Of a stretch of 64,000 nt of DNA, positions 54,240 through 64,000 are shown one piece after another (the stretch's first letter is position 1; the number at the start of each line of letters is the position of its first letter). Origin of the DNA: Streblospio benedicti (Eukaryota; Annelida; Polychaeta; Spionida; Spionidae); NCBI GenBank assembly GCA_019095985.1, contig CM032663.1, positions 18,203,649 to 18,267,648 of the forward strand. Reading direction: 5' to 3'. A program made the translations under genes and the position numbers. Below the pieces are notes generated by a model. The model was not told the origin of the DNA and searched no databases. It saw only the letters and a list, made by a program, of their open reading frames with translations.

Positions 54240-55090
54240 TCAACCTACCGTATAGATCTATTCATGTCATAATCAGGACGTGTATTACGTAGGTCTAGAA
54301 AACAAAATGCTGATATGATGTATAACTGGTAAAATTCAAATAGTTGTACTGAAGAGACATTTGTATGTGAACATTAAAGTTGTGATACGGTTTGTATTTT
54401 TCATGTGGTCTTTTATCAAATTCAATATGAAGTGCTGTGTTGCATTTACTCTGAAATGAAGGGGAAAGGGGGGGATTTCAATGCACAATATATGAGGGGG
54501 GTAAATTCAAACAAGATGATTTTTTTACGTGATCCGTGCAGGCATCACACATATCAGATCTAGAACTTCATATGTGATTTTAGCATTACTTGTAAACAAA
54601 TGGCAAAAACTAAACTATAAAACCAAATATTTTTGATACAGTTTTATTCTTTCAACAATACTGATATGTGTTGCAAATGATAAATTAAGTAATGAAAAAA
54701 AGTCTTGTTCGGGTTGTTCCAAATGATGATGATACTGTTGAAGAAACAAGAATCAGATAATAGTGCAGATGAAATTTACAATGTTGATAGTGATGATGAC
54801 CATATGACTGTTCAACCTACATGTATTACGTAAAAAACAAGATGCTGGTATGATGTACAACTGGTGAAATTCAAATGGTTGTACTGAAGAGACATTCAGG
54901 CTCGTAACTAGGCTGAGGCAAAGGAGGCGACTGCCTCCTTGTTTTTTCGGATGCCTCCTCTGCCTCTTCGCTTTTAGATTTCGCCTCCTCGCTTGTTTTG
55001 CAAAAATATTGAGCTATTTGGTTGAAATACGGTTCAATATGAAGTGCTATGTTGCATTCCATCTGAAATGAAGGGGGAAATGGGGGGTCC
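54240..55090. repeat. diverged direct duplication with a local insertion
   Basis: 54288-54353 resembles 54825-54898 (ATGATGTAnAACTGGTnAAATTCAAATnGTTGTACTGAAGAGACATT), and 54425-54480 resembles 55028-55083 (TCAATATGAAGTGCT, GTTGCATT, CTGAAATGAAGG). The second unit holds an extra 120-bp block rich in GCCTCCTC (54895-55015). No coding sequence was recognised. Confidence 0.65.
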
Positions 55091-57060
55091 GAGTAGATCA
55101 TGTTCTCTTTCCTGTTGCAGTGAACTTTTGTGTGTAAATGCAAGTTGGTGTGTAAATTTTTATTTAAATGCATGGAATTTTATATGATTTCTCCGTAATT
55201 TTACCACACCATATACATGCATATGCCCATTGATAAGGAGATGGGTTTATAATATTTCTGTATGGAAAAAATAGTGGTAAAAAATGGACCAAACAATGGC
55301 AATAAATGGTTCAATATATTACAGCGTCACTAACTGGTCACCATGTACAGTAAAACCTCCAATAAGACCATCGAGACCACCTCTATAATAAGACCACTTT
55401 TCACGGTCCCAAATCTTCAGAAAGCCCCAAAGGTGGTCCTAATAGAGAAGTTCTACTGTAAATTACAAGTAATTAGTGGATTTAATAAATTTCAGTGTAG
55501 ACTATTACTAGTAGTAGGACTATTGTGTGTGCGTTTGTTGTGTGTTTTTTGACTGTTTGTGCTGAGATGTGTTACTATTTACATCAGTGCATGTGAGAGA
55601 TGTTTATTGTTACATGCAATGTGTAGTAAGTAGTGTGTGTCCAGGGAAAGCAGATGGCTAGTCAAAAAAAATCTAGATGTAAAAGATCTAGTTAGATTTG
55701 ATCATTTTGTTTGTTCATGAGATTTGTCTTTGAAAAAAAAAAACGACATAAAACATTTTTAGATTTATGAATAACTTCGTAGCTTCTGTAGTTCAGACAT
55801 ATCCGTCTAATCAAACAAACTTTTATCTTATTAACCTTTATCTTAAACTGTTTTGCTTTGTGGTTTACAGGCCGAAATGTGTCTACTAAAGGTTATCGTA
55901 GCGAAAGTTGTGTACAGTCCGCGGTTTATTTAAGTACAGTTTTGTTTTTGGCTTTTTGTAAAGAAATAATTTATTAAGTAGATCTACATCTACTTGTTAA
56001 CTAAACGTAATATTTTACTTCTCAGTTATTAGCTTGCTTAGATCACATATTTACGTTCATCACAGATCTAGCTTATCAAATTTTCATCTATTTCGGTGAC
56101 AAGCACGTACGTGCCTTATCGCCTAATCTAGTCTTAGTAACTAGAGGTTGCACACCAAAGTTGAGTGTACACCCAGTTCGTGTTTTCCAGTGTTTTAAAT
56201 TGTTGTGTTCCAAACAATTAGCACACCAATTCACGTCAAAATATTGCTTTCCCGGTCGCCAAAGAAAAAATAAAATTTGGCTAGTCACCTTCCCAAAGAC
56301 ACAGTCATATTTGACAGCCATACACACTACATGTATGCAACAAATTGCACCATAGATAATTTAATGTTAATGGATTCCTAATATGTGTTTATCATGCAGA
56401 CCATTAAGTAAGTAGCTTTTAACATCTAGTCTAGCCAAACACTGCTCGGGTTGAAATAGCTGTGTTACGATTGTTTAAACATTAAAATGCACGAATGAAC
56501 CAGGCAGTGCTCCTCCCAATATTGTCGCCATCTATATTTATGACACAGTTAGCTGGCCATATACAAATAATTTATTTCTGCCAACACCCCTCCTCAAAAG
56601 ATCCGAACAGATAATGCTCATCCCATCACCATCCTTCCTCCTGTCCCACACCCCTCTTTGTCAAACCAGTTCCCGTACAGTATACAGGTCTCGTGACAGA
56701 TTAAATACGGTCCAAACGAACCCTCCATCACCGCCTCCCATTTGTTTTCATATGTCCCCAAGCCATTTACACACTTTTGAAATGTACTAAATAAAAAATT
56801 GATCCCTTGTTTCCATCCCCCAGCTACTGCTACCTATGGTAAAAACGCCTTTGCAGCAAAAATGTCCCACTCATCCCTACCCCTTCCTTCCCATTGTTTT
56901 TGGGGCCCCAACCCTTTGTGGCAGGTGCAAAACCATCTAAACAGGTCCATAATTAATACAGACCTTAGTCAGCTGCTCTGGTTGAAACGGATGAGATCAA
57001 AAACATATTGAATGCTCCTCCCTTCCCATTCTTTCCCTGTCACACATCCCTCACACCAAC
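55091..57060. other. no gene seen; one MITE copy
   Basis: AT-rich to 56500, then a C-rich stretch (56580-57060) with repeated CCCCT phrases and no recognised coding sequence. It holds the MITE at 55346-55460. Confidence 0.5.
55346..55460. repeat. TACAGTAGAACCTC-family MITE, copy 3
   Basis: Starts TACAGTAAAACCTCCAATAA and ends AGAAGTTCTACTGTA, 115 bp. The interior has GACCACCTCTATAATAAGAC. It is the shortest and cleanest copy in the window. Confidence 0.85.
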
Positions 57061-59812
57061 TCACACGCCACTATTCAGGTCCGAAAAGATTAAATACACT
57101 TCCATCACCTTGAAGGATGCTGCAGAGTCAGCTGATGCGATGGACTCAGGGGTGCTGTTCCACTCGATGATGGTACGAGTCACAAAAGAGGACTTGAAAT
57201 CGTCCGTGTTTGACCTAAGTGTCACTAGCTTCCGCGAGTTAGTGTCCTTGCCCCTGGCTGGTCGTTTAGAGTAATTTAGATTAATATCCGTCATAGGCAC
57301 TGCCACCTGATCATGGAGAATCTTATACATAAATGCCAGCCTCTGGATTCGGTGTCCGGTTTCCAATGGTTCAAGTTTGAGTTGTGCCAGCATAGATGTG
57401 ACACTAGCAGTTCGGGAGTATGATGATAGGACCCACCGGGCAGCTGAGCGTTGTACTTTCTCTAGCTTAGACGAGTTGTTCTTGGTGTGGGGGTCCCAGA
57501 TGATGGACGCATACTCCATGCCCGACCGCACCAGGGCAATGTAGGCCAGCTTCTTGCACTTAGCTGGTGCGCCCGGAGATTGCGATGTATGAAGCCTAAT
57601 TTACGCGACGCCTTGGCTGCTACTTGATCGATGTGGTGGTCCCATTTCAGGTCGTGGTTGAGGTAGACACCAAGATACTTCTCGTTGGTGACGGATCCTA
57701 GGATGGTGCCACACAGCTGGTACATGCTGGTACATGCTGGTACATGCTTCTCCCTCTCCCAATGTGCATCATGTAGCATTTAGATGGGTTGAAGACCATA
57801 CCCCAAGACTTCGCCCATGACTCCAGTCTTGAAGGGTCCTGTTGTAACGCTACTTGGTCTTCGATGCTGTGGATCACTCGGTACACCAGGGCGTCATCAG
57901 CAAAGAGCCTCACGGTGGTACTAGGGTCAACGACGGATGGCATGTCGTTAATGTGCAGTAGAAATAGCAGTGGTCCCAGTACGGTACCTTGCGGTACTCC
58001 TGACGTGACCGGGGAATACTCTGACTTAGTCCCGTCACAGAGAACAAGCTGGCGGCAGTCAGTCAAGAACGACTCAATCCAACTTAGCACATTTCCATGT
58101 ATTCCATAAAGGCGTAGCTTGTTCAAAAGGCGCTTGTGAGGCACGGTGTCAAATGCCTTGCTAAAATCGAGTATTCCAATGTCAACCTGGCGTTTGGCAT
58201 CCCGGTGCTGGAGTAGCTCGTGTGTGGTGAGGAGGAGTTGTGTTTCACAGGAATGGCCCTTCCGGAACCCATGGTTAACAGGTGTAAGTATGCCCTTGTC
58301 GTCCAGATGCCCTCGGATGTGCGTGCACAGTATGTGTTCTGTTAACTTGCAGACAATACAAGTCAGGGACACCGGACGATAGTTTGCTGGGTCATTTCTT
58401 CCTCCCTTCTTGAACACGGGGGTCACCCATGCATCTCTCCACACAATGGGAAGTCGACCTTGGTTAAGCGTCTGACAGATGATGGTCACCACGGGCTTTA
58501 TGTCATCTGCCAGTTCTTTTAGCAGTCGAGTAGGGATCTCGTCAGGACCTGAAGCTTTACCTGGGTTGAGATTCTTCAATAGCTTGAGTACGCCCACTTC
58601 AGTGACATGCAGAGGGTCATGCAGGGGGTATGAGGTGCCTTCCAGGCTGATGTCGGATGTGTCAGGCTCATCGACGGTGAACACGGAACTGAACTGTTGA
58701 CTGGGGATCTCGGCCTTGGTGGCTGGGTCTGAGTGGAGCTTGTTCCCTTTCAGGAGTGGTGATACGCCCTGGCTGTCCTGCCGCTGGCTTCTGATGTAAT
58801 GCCAGAAGGGTTTCTGGTCGTTGTCTTCGAGACCTTGAGTCAACATATTGTTCAAATACTGCCAGTGGGCTATCTTCAGGGCCTTCTGGGTTTGTTTCTG
58901 GTAGGCCTCGAACTCCTTCCAGTGTGACTTGTTTCTCTTAGCCTTGGCGTGGAGTCTTCCCTTCTTCCGGTACATGCGTCGGAGGGCTGAGGTCATCCTA
59001 CATTCTTCTTTGGGACGTGCTCCTTCATCAGCTGCTTCATGTGTGTTTCAAAAGCGCTCCAGTTCTCCTCAATGCTCCTCGTCAGGGCTACCTCGTTGAA
59101 TTTAGTGCAGAACTCCTGTGACGCCTCGTGCATAGTTGGCCCGTGACCAGAGGGCTATACTGTGTGGAGGTTTCTTGCTGATGTGCACACGAAGGTAGAA
59201 GTCAGCAACTACGATGCCATCATGGTCTGATATACCCGGAACTGTCTCTATTGACTTCAACAGGGACGGGTTCGATGTGCAGAGGAGATCAAGGACCTGG
59301 TCTTGTCTTGTTGGCTCCTTCTGTAGTTGTGTCAGTCGAGCGTCGTTTATGATGTTGAGAGCACGCTCACATAATGACTTCTTCGAGTCTGCCTTGACCA
59401 TTCCACTTTTCCAATCTACATCTCCAACATTAAAGTCACCTCCAATCAGTAGTGTTACTTTACTGTTCTTGTTGGTTCTGGTTAGCAGCTGGTCCAGGGC
59501 AGCTTCCAGCTTATCCAGCCTGACGACTGACTCATCTGGTGGGCGGTAGTAGGCCGCGACATACAGTGGGCTGGCATTCTGTATGGATATTCTAACTCTT
59601 ATGAACTCACAGTCTACTTGCTCGAGCCTTACGTCTTCCACAATCAGGTTGTTTTTAACTGCAACCATGACGCCGCCTCCGTGTATATTACGGTCGAGTC
59701 TGTGGGCACTGTAGTGGCTGGGCAGGAACTCAGCAGAGTAGACGGAGCTGTCCAGTTTCGTTTCACTGACGGGTACGTGCCGTGATATATTGACGTAAAC
59801 AAGAGTCTGCAA
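57061..59812 (-). mobile_element. LINE, CR1/jockey-like, 5'-truncated, with frameshifts
   Basis: Three minus-strand frames in order. 59812-59102 is most of an apurinic-type endonuclease (SETKLDSS, AAYYRPPDE, LLIGGDFNVGDVDW, ISDHDGI). 58996-57698 is the reverse transcriptase (GKASGPDEIPTRLL, LDFSKAFDTVPHKRLL, SGVPQGTVLGPLLF, LFADDALVY). 57779-57061 is the thumb and C-terminus (YASIIWDPHT, KLEKVQRSAARWVL, RTIIEWNSTPE), itself in two frames overlapping near 57460-57530. Frame changes occur near 59100 and near 57750, so the copy is inactive. A triple GGTACATGCT at about 57719-57748 accompanies the second. It is a different family from the LINE at 12125-14500. Confidence 0.92.
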
Positions 59813-59977
59813 TCACTAACCTAAAAAGTATACGGGAGGGGGGGGGGGGAGAGATTTGATATCATGGGTGAAATGCGCTAAAATTTTGCAAAAGAAGGCC
59901 TTAAGTGCTGATTTTCGCAATCTGAAGGGGTACATAGGCAAATGGGATGAATTTAGCTTGCTGACCATGAGGTAAAT

Positions 59978-60194
59978 TAGACAGCCGAACGGAAATCCGT
60001 GAATGAGCATTAATTCCGATAATGTGGTTTTAAACACTTATCATTCAAACAGCATCGAAATTTTTACATTATGTAATGTATTTGACACCAACATCAAAAT
60101 AGATTATCAATACATCTTCAGTGTATCAATGTGAAATTTTAAAACCACATTATCGGAATTAACGTTCATTCACAGTTTTCCGTTTCGTAGTCTA
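59978..60194. repeat. MITE with ~58-bp inverted ends, copy 2
   Basis: TAGACAGCCGAACGGAAATC on the left and, reversed, TAGACTACGAAACGGAAAAC on the right. The interior has CCACATTATCGGAATTAACG as in copy 1 (26921-27146). 217 bp. Confidence 0.85.
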
Positions 60195-60533
60195 GACCTT
60201 TCAAGTGCTGATTTTAGCTACTTGATTTTAGCTACTTGGGTTATGATGTGCTGATTTTTAGGGGTGAAATCGTGACCCATTCCGGTGCCCCCCCCCCAAG
60301 GGCTGCAAAAACATGTAGCGCATTTCTTAACATTGATAAGCAGCATTTTGCGTAGCAGTACAGGAATTCACACGGTCCATTTACCACTGCTTGGGGTTTG
60401 CCTTTACACCACTGCTAGTCCACCTGTAACTCGGTGTGCCCTTTACACCATTGCTAGTTCACCTGTTACACCTGTGTAACTATAGCTAAAGGGTCTACAG
60501 ATAGATCACCAATCGCTTAAACCAGGCATACAA

Positions 60534-60662
60534 ATAATAACCGTGAATTGTATGTATGACATGAAATTTAGTGACCTCTACAACGGGGAGTTCATGTTAT
60601 GCGTAAAATTCACAGGGCCTGTCCGTGTGTATGGTCGAACAGTGCGATTGATGCTCTATGTA
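60534..60662 (-). repeat. dispersed repeat, inverted relative of 15605-15730
   Basis: Shares CCGTGAATTGTATGTATGAC, the CTCTACAAC region and the GATGCTCTA end with the repeat next to the SINE at 15546. Non-coding. Confidence 0.65.
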
Positions 60663-60797
60663 AAAGCCGTATTGATTTGATTAGTGTGCATTGTGACTAT
60701 TTGGATATTGTACAACTTATGCTGTAGTAATGTTAGCAATGTTAAAGCACAAGGAAACTTTTAATAATTAAATAGCAGCCTTGCCTCCAAAACCTGT

Positions 60798-61220
60798 TCA
60801 GTCTGTTATACAATGATACATATCTTGATCTTCTTGATCTTGATAATTACTCCGCAGATCCTTGTAAGAGGCAACACACGGAGGGGTGGTTGTGCTCTTT
60901 AAGGAGTTAGAGCAGCCGGCCTGCTCTTTGAAGCTGCTGGAGTGCTCGTCTCTGCTTCTGTAGCAGGAAGATTGGTCCACTGTTGTATGGTACGGTTCAC
61001 AGTGCTGTGCCATAGAGGGGATGCCCTATAGCCACGGGAGGAATTCAAAAGACAATACTGGGAAATATATAGTGATCAGATAGTCCCAACCCTCTCTAGG
61101 ATAGAGAGGCTCCTCTCCTGGCCTCAATCCCAACATGCTGATTGTCTTTGCACTCTCTCCAACTTTTCAATGTCTCGCTTGGTGGCTCCATCTGGGCTCT
61201 AACTAGGCTCATATACATCA
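60798..61220 (-). mobile_element. LINE 3' fragment
   Basis: The minus strand encodes, in broken frames, MSLVRAQMEP, DIEKLERVQRQSACW and, after further frame changes, RTIQQWTNLPA. These are the thumb and C-terminal motifs of CR1/jockey-like LINEs (compare ERVQR..A and RTI.EWN.LP). Only the 3' end is present and it is badly decayed. Confidence 0.65.
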
Positions 61221-61388
61221 TCTAAACTTGTGGCCCATAAAATGGAAGTAAAAACCTGTCTTCCTATATTCTATTGATTCCCCTCCCACACACAAAAAAA
61301 AAATCATATTTGTTGGTGGTGCACTGCATATGTGTAATAATAAGAACAAAGTACTTAATGCGTGAACATATATTTTTAATGATTTTAG

Positions 61389-62777
61389 GGTTTACAAACA
61401 TGATTTACGGCTGGAAGCATCCTGCCCCCCACAATCTCAGTAGTGATGAATTAAATCAAGTTCTTGAGCTCTTAGAAAAAAGAAGGACTGAACTTTTAAA
61501 TCTGCTGCCATTTGAGTGTGATATTGTGAATTCAGGTAAGCTCGGAATATGTATCAATACAGAAATTCCAAATTAGTATGTTTACGAGAGTGACCATGTG
61601 TGGTAGTTGCTCGGCTAAACTGTATAACAAATTTTGCCCGTAACAAGTATATGCACATGTGGGGGGAGGGGGGATTTTGATTCATTATGGGTGAGGTAGG
61701 AAAGGATTCGCATTTCATTAAATTTGTTTTCATTAAATTTGTACGACTAGTAGTGTAACTGTATGGTAACAATTTTCTTCTTTCAGATGTAAGCAAGGAC
61801 ATCATCAATGAGTGGTTAGCATTGCTTGAAGAAAGAGATCAAGTGACTAGATTGAAAGCAGCTAAGGTATGTGGATCCTGTATAAAAATCTAATATTTAT
61901 TTATTCATACATACTTGATGATTTGCGTGTATGACATACAAATGGAACTGTATCACAGTCTGTATCCATTAACCCAGTGTGATCCTGACTCCTATGTATT
62001 TCAAAATGTCAGCCTTTCCTGTATTTTTGTTAAAACATTTTACAGAAACTCACTTTTACAGTTGTGTTTATACCAGTAATTTATATTCTATTTCAGAACA
62101 GTCAACATGTATATAACCTAACATTGTGCACAATACAAGAATTAATTGGAAAATGTAACTTTCAAGATGATACGCATGTTTCGTTATCTCTGAGACAAGC
62201 ACTCAAAACTGTGCAATTTGAAATAAGGCAGCATATTGTACAAGTGAATCTGCAACCAAAAAATTCATGTACGGATACTAAACCCTGCATTGCACATGGT
62301 GAAAATGAAGATTTCTTAATTAATACTTCACCACTAACTACTCCTTCACAGTTTTCTAGCGACTTTTCAAAAACGCCAATGGATAACATATCAAATTCTT
62401 CTACTTTGAGGAAAGTACAGTTTAGCTCTAGTTTCAATACGGGAAGTGAAAGCAGTCAAGTAAAAAATACTTCTAAAAATTCATTTTTGGTACGATCCAA
62501 AAGACTTTCAAAACATTCACCCAAGAGGACTCCAAAATTGAATGATGATCTTCGAAAGAGTATCATGAAATCTAAAGAGTGCTTACGAAAAACTCCAGGT
62601 GTGGATAAATCTCCTGGTGGGACGCCTAAAAGGAAGAAACCCAAGTTGGACTTAAGAAATGCGGGAGATTTAGTTTCTTATGCTTTAAGAAAGAAATTTC
62701 AAAGTGTCAGACGGTTATATGAAAGTCCTATTAGTCCAAAAATGGATGAATCTATTGCTGATAACAGTATTGGTTGA
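61389..62777 (+). CDS. unrecognised three-exon gene, basic and probably nuclear protein
   Basis: Exons 61389-61535 (ATG 61400-61402), 61787-61866 and 62097-62777 (TGA 62775-62777), with GT/AG borders and matching phases; 298 residues. A non-coding exon upstream is implied by the acceptor just before the ATG. Residues about 15-45 (LSSDELNQVLELLEKRRTEL) and the second exon (DIINEWLALLEERDQVTRLK) look helical and may pair as a coiled coil. The rest is Ser/Lys/Pro-rich with SKRLSKHSPKRTPKL, KTPGVDKSPGGTPKRKKPKL and a final basic helix (GDLVSYALRKKFQSVRRLYE). Several S/T-P sites and KRKKPK suggest a nuclear protein phosphorylated by proline-directed kinases, as in many mitotic proteins. The family is not recognised. 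Confidence 0.8.
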
Positions 62778-64000
62778 CGCTATATGTGATATATATATGT
62801 GTGTCGTGTATTCAAAATATATACATGCATTTCATTTTTAGTGATCACGTGATAAAACTGTCAACCAGAGCGACATCCACAGGTTCCTGCTGGCCACACT
62901 TATACTGTAAAACTAGAAATGTTTGTGCATGATTTAATTTGCAAATTTCGTGTGTAGGTGCAAAAACGCAAACTTAAATAGTCAAAAAACATTAATAGCC
63001 TACGTAAAGTAGTTCCAGGATGGACCAAAGTCGCAAAATTAAAGTCACAAAATAATTTATTGATAAAAATCACAAAATTTAAAAGACACAAAATATTCTA
63101 GTTTTACAGTAGGTTATGAGTTTGATTGCTGGTAGTTTTTTTTTAAGTAATTGGCAGTATGTTTTTTATATTTTTTAGGGTTCATTATTGTGTTCTTATG
63201 ATTAGTAGTGTAAACCCAGAGAAAAACATGGTTTTGCGAAAGGAATACTGTTGATAGATTATTGGAATAGTTAGTATCAAAACAATCAAACTTTGTTTAT
63301 TTATTTGATTTATTTTTATTCTTACAAAGATAATAATAACTTTATGATTTAGCATATGGATTCATCATATACAGAAGGAACAAGAATCTGAGGTTTGTTC
63401 CTTCTCTTATATATGAAAAACAAGATCATATACTTAAATATATTGAAAACAGTAAAAATGCTGAAATAAAAAAAATTGAAAACGTTTTAAATAATCATTC
63501 ATGTTTTGTTAACATTGCATTTAAGACAAAACTGCTATACATCATACAGTCAGTGTAAGGAGCCGGTCATTAGATCTTCAGGGGAAAGGAGGGGGTGAAC
63601 TACTTAATCCACTTGGAGTTAACACTCTTTTTTTTTCTCCAGATAATCTAACTTTGTTTCACTTTCTACAGCCCCTTTTTTAAACTTAATGTTTTCATTT
63701 GTCTTCAAACAATATCTTAGCAATTGTCAGTTACATCTTTCTTTCTCCAAAAATGGACCCCCCTCCCCCTGAACATAAAATGCCGGCCACTACAGATAGG
63801 TGGGATATGCTTTTAGTTCTTTTGTATTATTATTTATCAGAACCCATCATTCATATCACAATACTGTCTGTACAAGTTGTACTTCATTAAAATGGACCTT
63901 TTAATTAAAGGTCTGATATGTGTATACAAAGATTCTACAGTTCTACAGGTGAATTGAGTATGTAATATATTTAATTTAATAAAAATATTAAAGCATAAGA
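62778..64000. other. 3' flank; no further gene seen
   Basis: AT-rich. A short inverted repeat around 62905-63105 (CTGTAAAACTAGAA and TTCTAGTTTTACAG at its ends) suggests a MITE of about 200 bp. No coding exon was recognised up to the window end. Confidence 0.5.
62905..63110. repeat. possible MITE with CTGTAAAACTAGAA ends
   Basis: ACTGTAAAACTAGAA at about 62905-62919 is the reverse complement of TTCTAGTTTTACAGT at about 63096-63110. The interior has GCAAAnTT and CACAAAAT motifs but no open frame. Confidence 0.7.

Noticed and set aside
57789-58700. Plus-strand frames opposite the second LINE
   Set aside because: Antisense shadows of the RT frame.

Overview
The window is eukaryotic nuclear DNA: AT-rich, with long intergenic spaces, short exons joined by GT-AG introns, and many interspersed repeats. 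The recognisable host genes (FBXO30/40-type F-box protein, ATG101, DNMT3) are animal genes. Penelope-like elements, CR1/jockey-like LINEs, tRNA-derived SINEs and small palindromic DNA elements suggest a marine invertebrate, perhaps a lophotrochozoan or basal deuterostome. The phylum cannot be fixed from the sequence. Two 100-base N runs (9111-9210, 48862-48961) show that this is a scaffolded draft assembly.

Layout. (1) About 120-5383, minus strand: an FBXO30/FBXO40-like gene with a TRAF-type zinc finger, a proline-rich stretch and a C-terminal F-box. Its last exon lies beyond the left edge. Its largest intron carries a small palindromic element that was later split by a Penelope-like element. 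(2) 5600-16000: repeat-rich ground. It holds a MITE, two opposed Penelope-like fragments, a three-part higher-order tandem repeat, a cysteine-rich CXC-type coding fragment with an inverted partial copy beside it, and a LINE with a long open RT frame between two inward-facing SINE copies. (3) 16625-18920, plus strand: ATG101 from its second coding exon to the stop. (4) 23718-42949, minus strand: a ten-exon gene, unrecognised, for a protein of about 1,300 residues. It has one membrane segment near the N-terminus, long Ser/Arg-rich stretches and an unusual Cys/His-rich region. A 12-kb first intron takes up much of the window. (5) 44200-48860: two weak candidate exons and a nest of inverted repeats. 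(6) 49430-52288, minus strand: DNMT3-type DNA methyltransferase exons. The block for the second half of the ADD domain and the first catalytic motifs is absent, and several exon phases do not fit. (7) 52300-61220: repeats, including a GC-rich island, palindromic MITEs, and two minus-strand LINEs. (8) 61389-62777, plus strand: a small three-exon gene for a basic, probably nuclear protein that is not recognised.

The host genes look like unrelated neighbours rather than a functional cluster: ubiquitin ligase adaptor, autophagy initiation, unknown membrane scaffold, DNA methylation, unknown basic protein. The points most worth following are the DNMT3 gene without its catalytic-loop exons, the unknown membrane protein with its Cys/His-rich tail, and the CXC-type fragment that can pair with its own inverted copy. 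All exon borders were read by eye from splice consensus, reading phase and family similarity. No transcript or database search was available.
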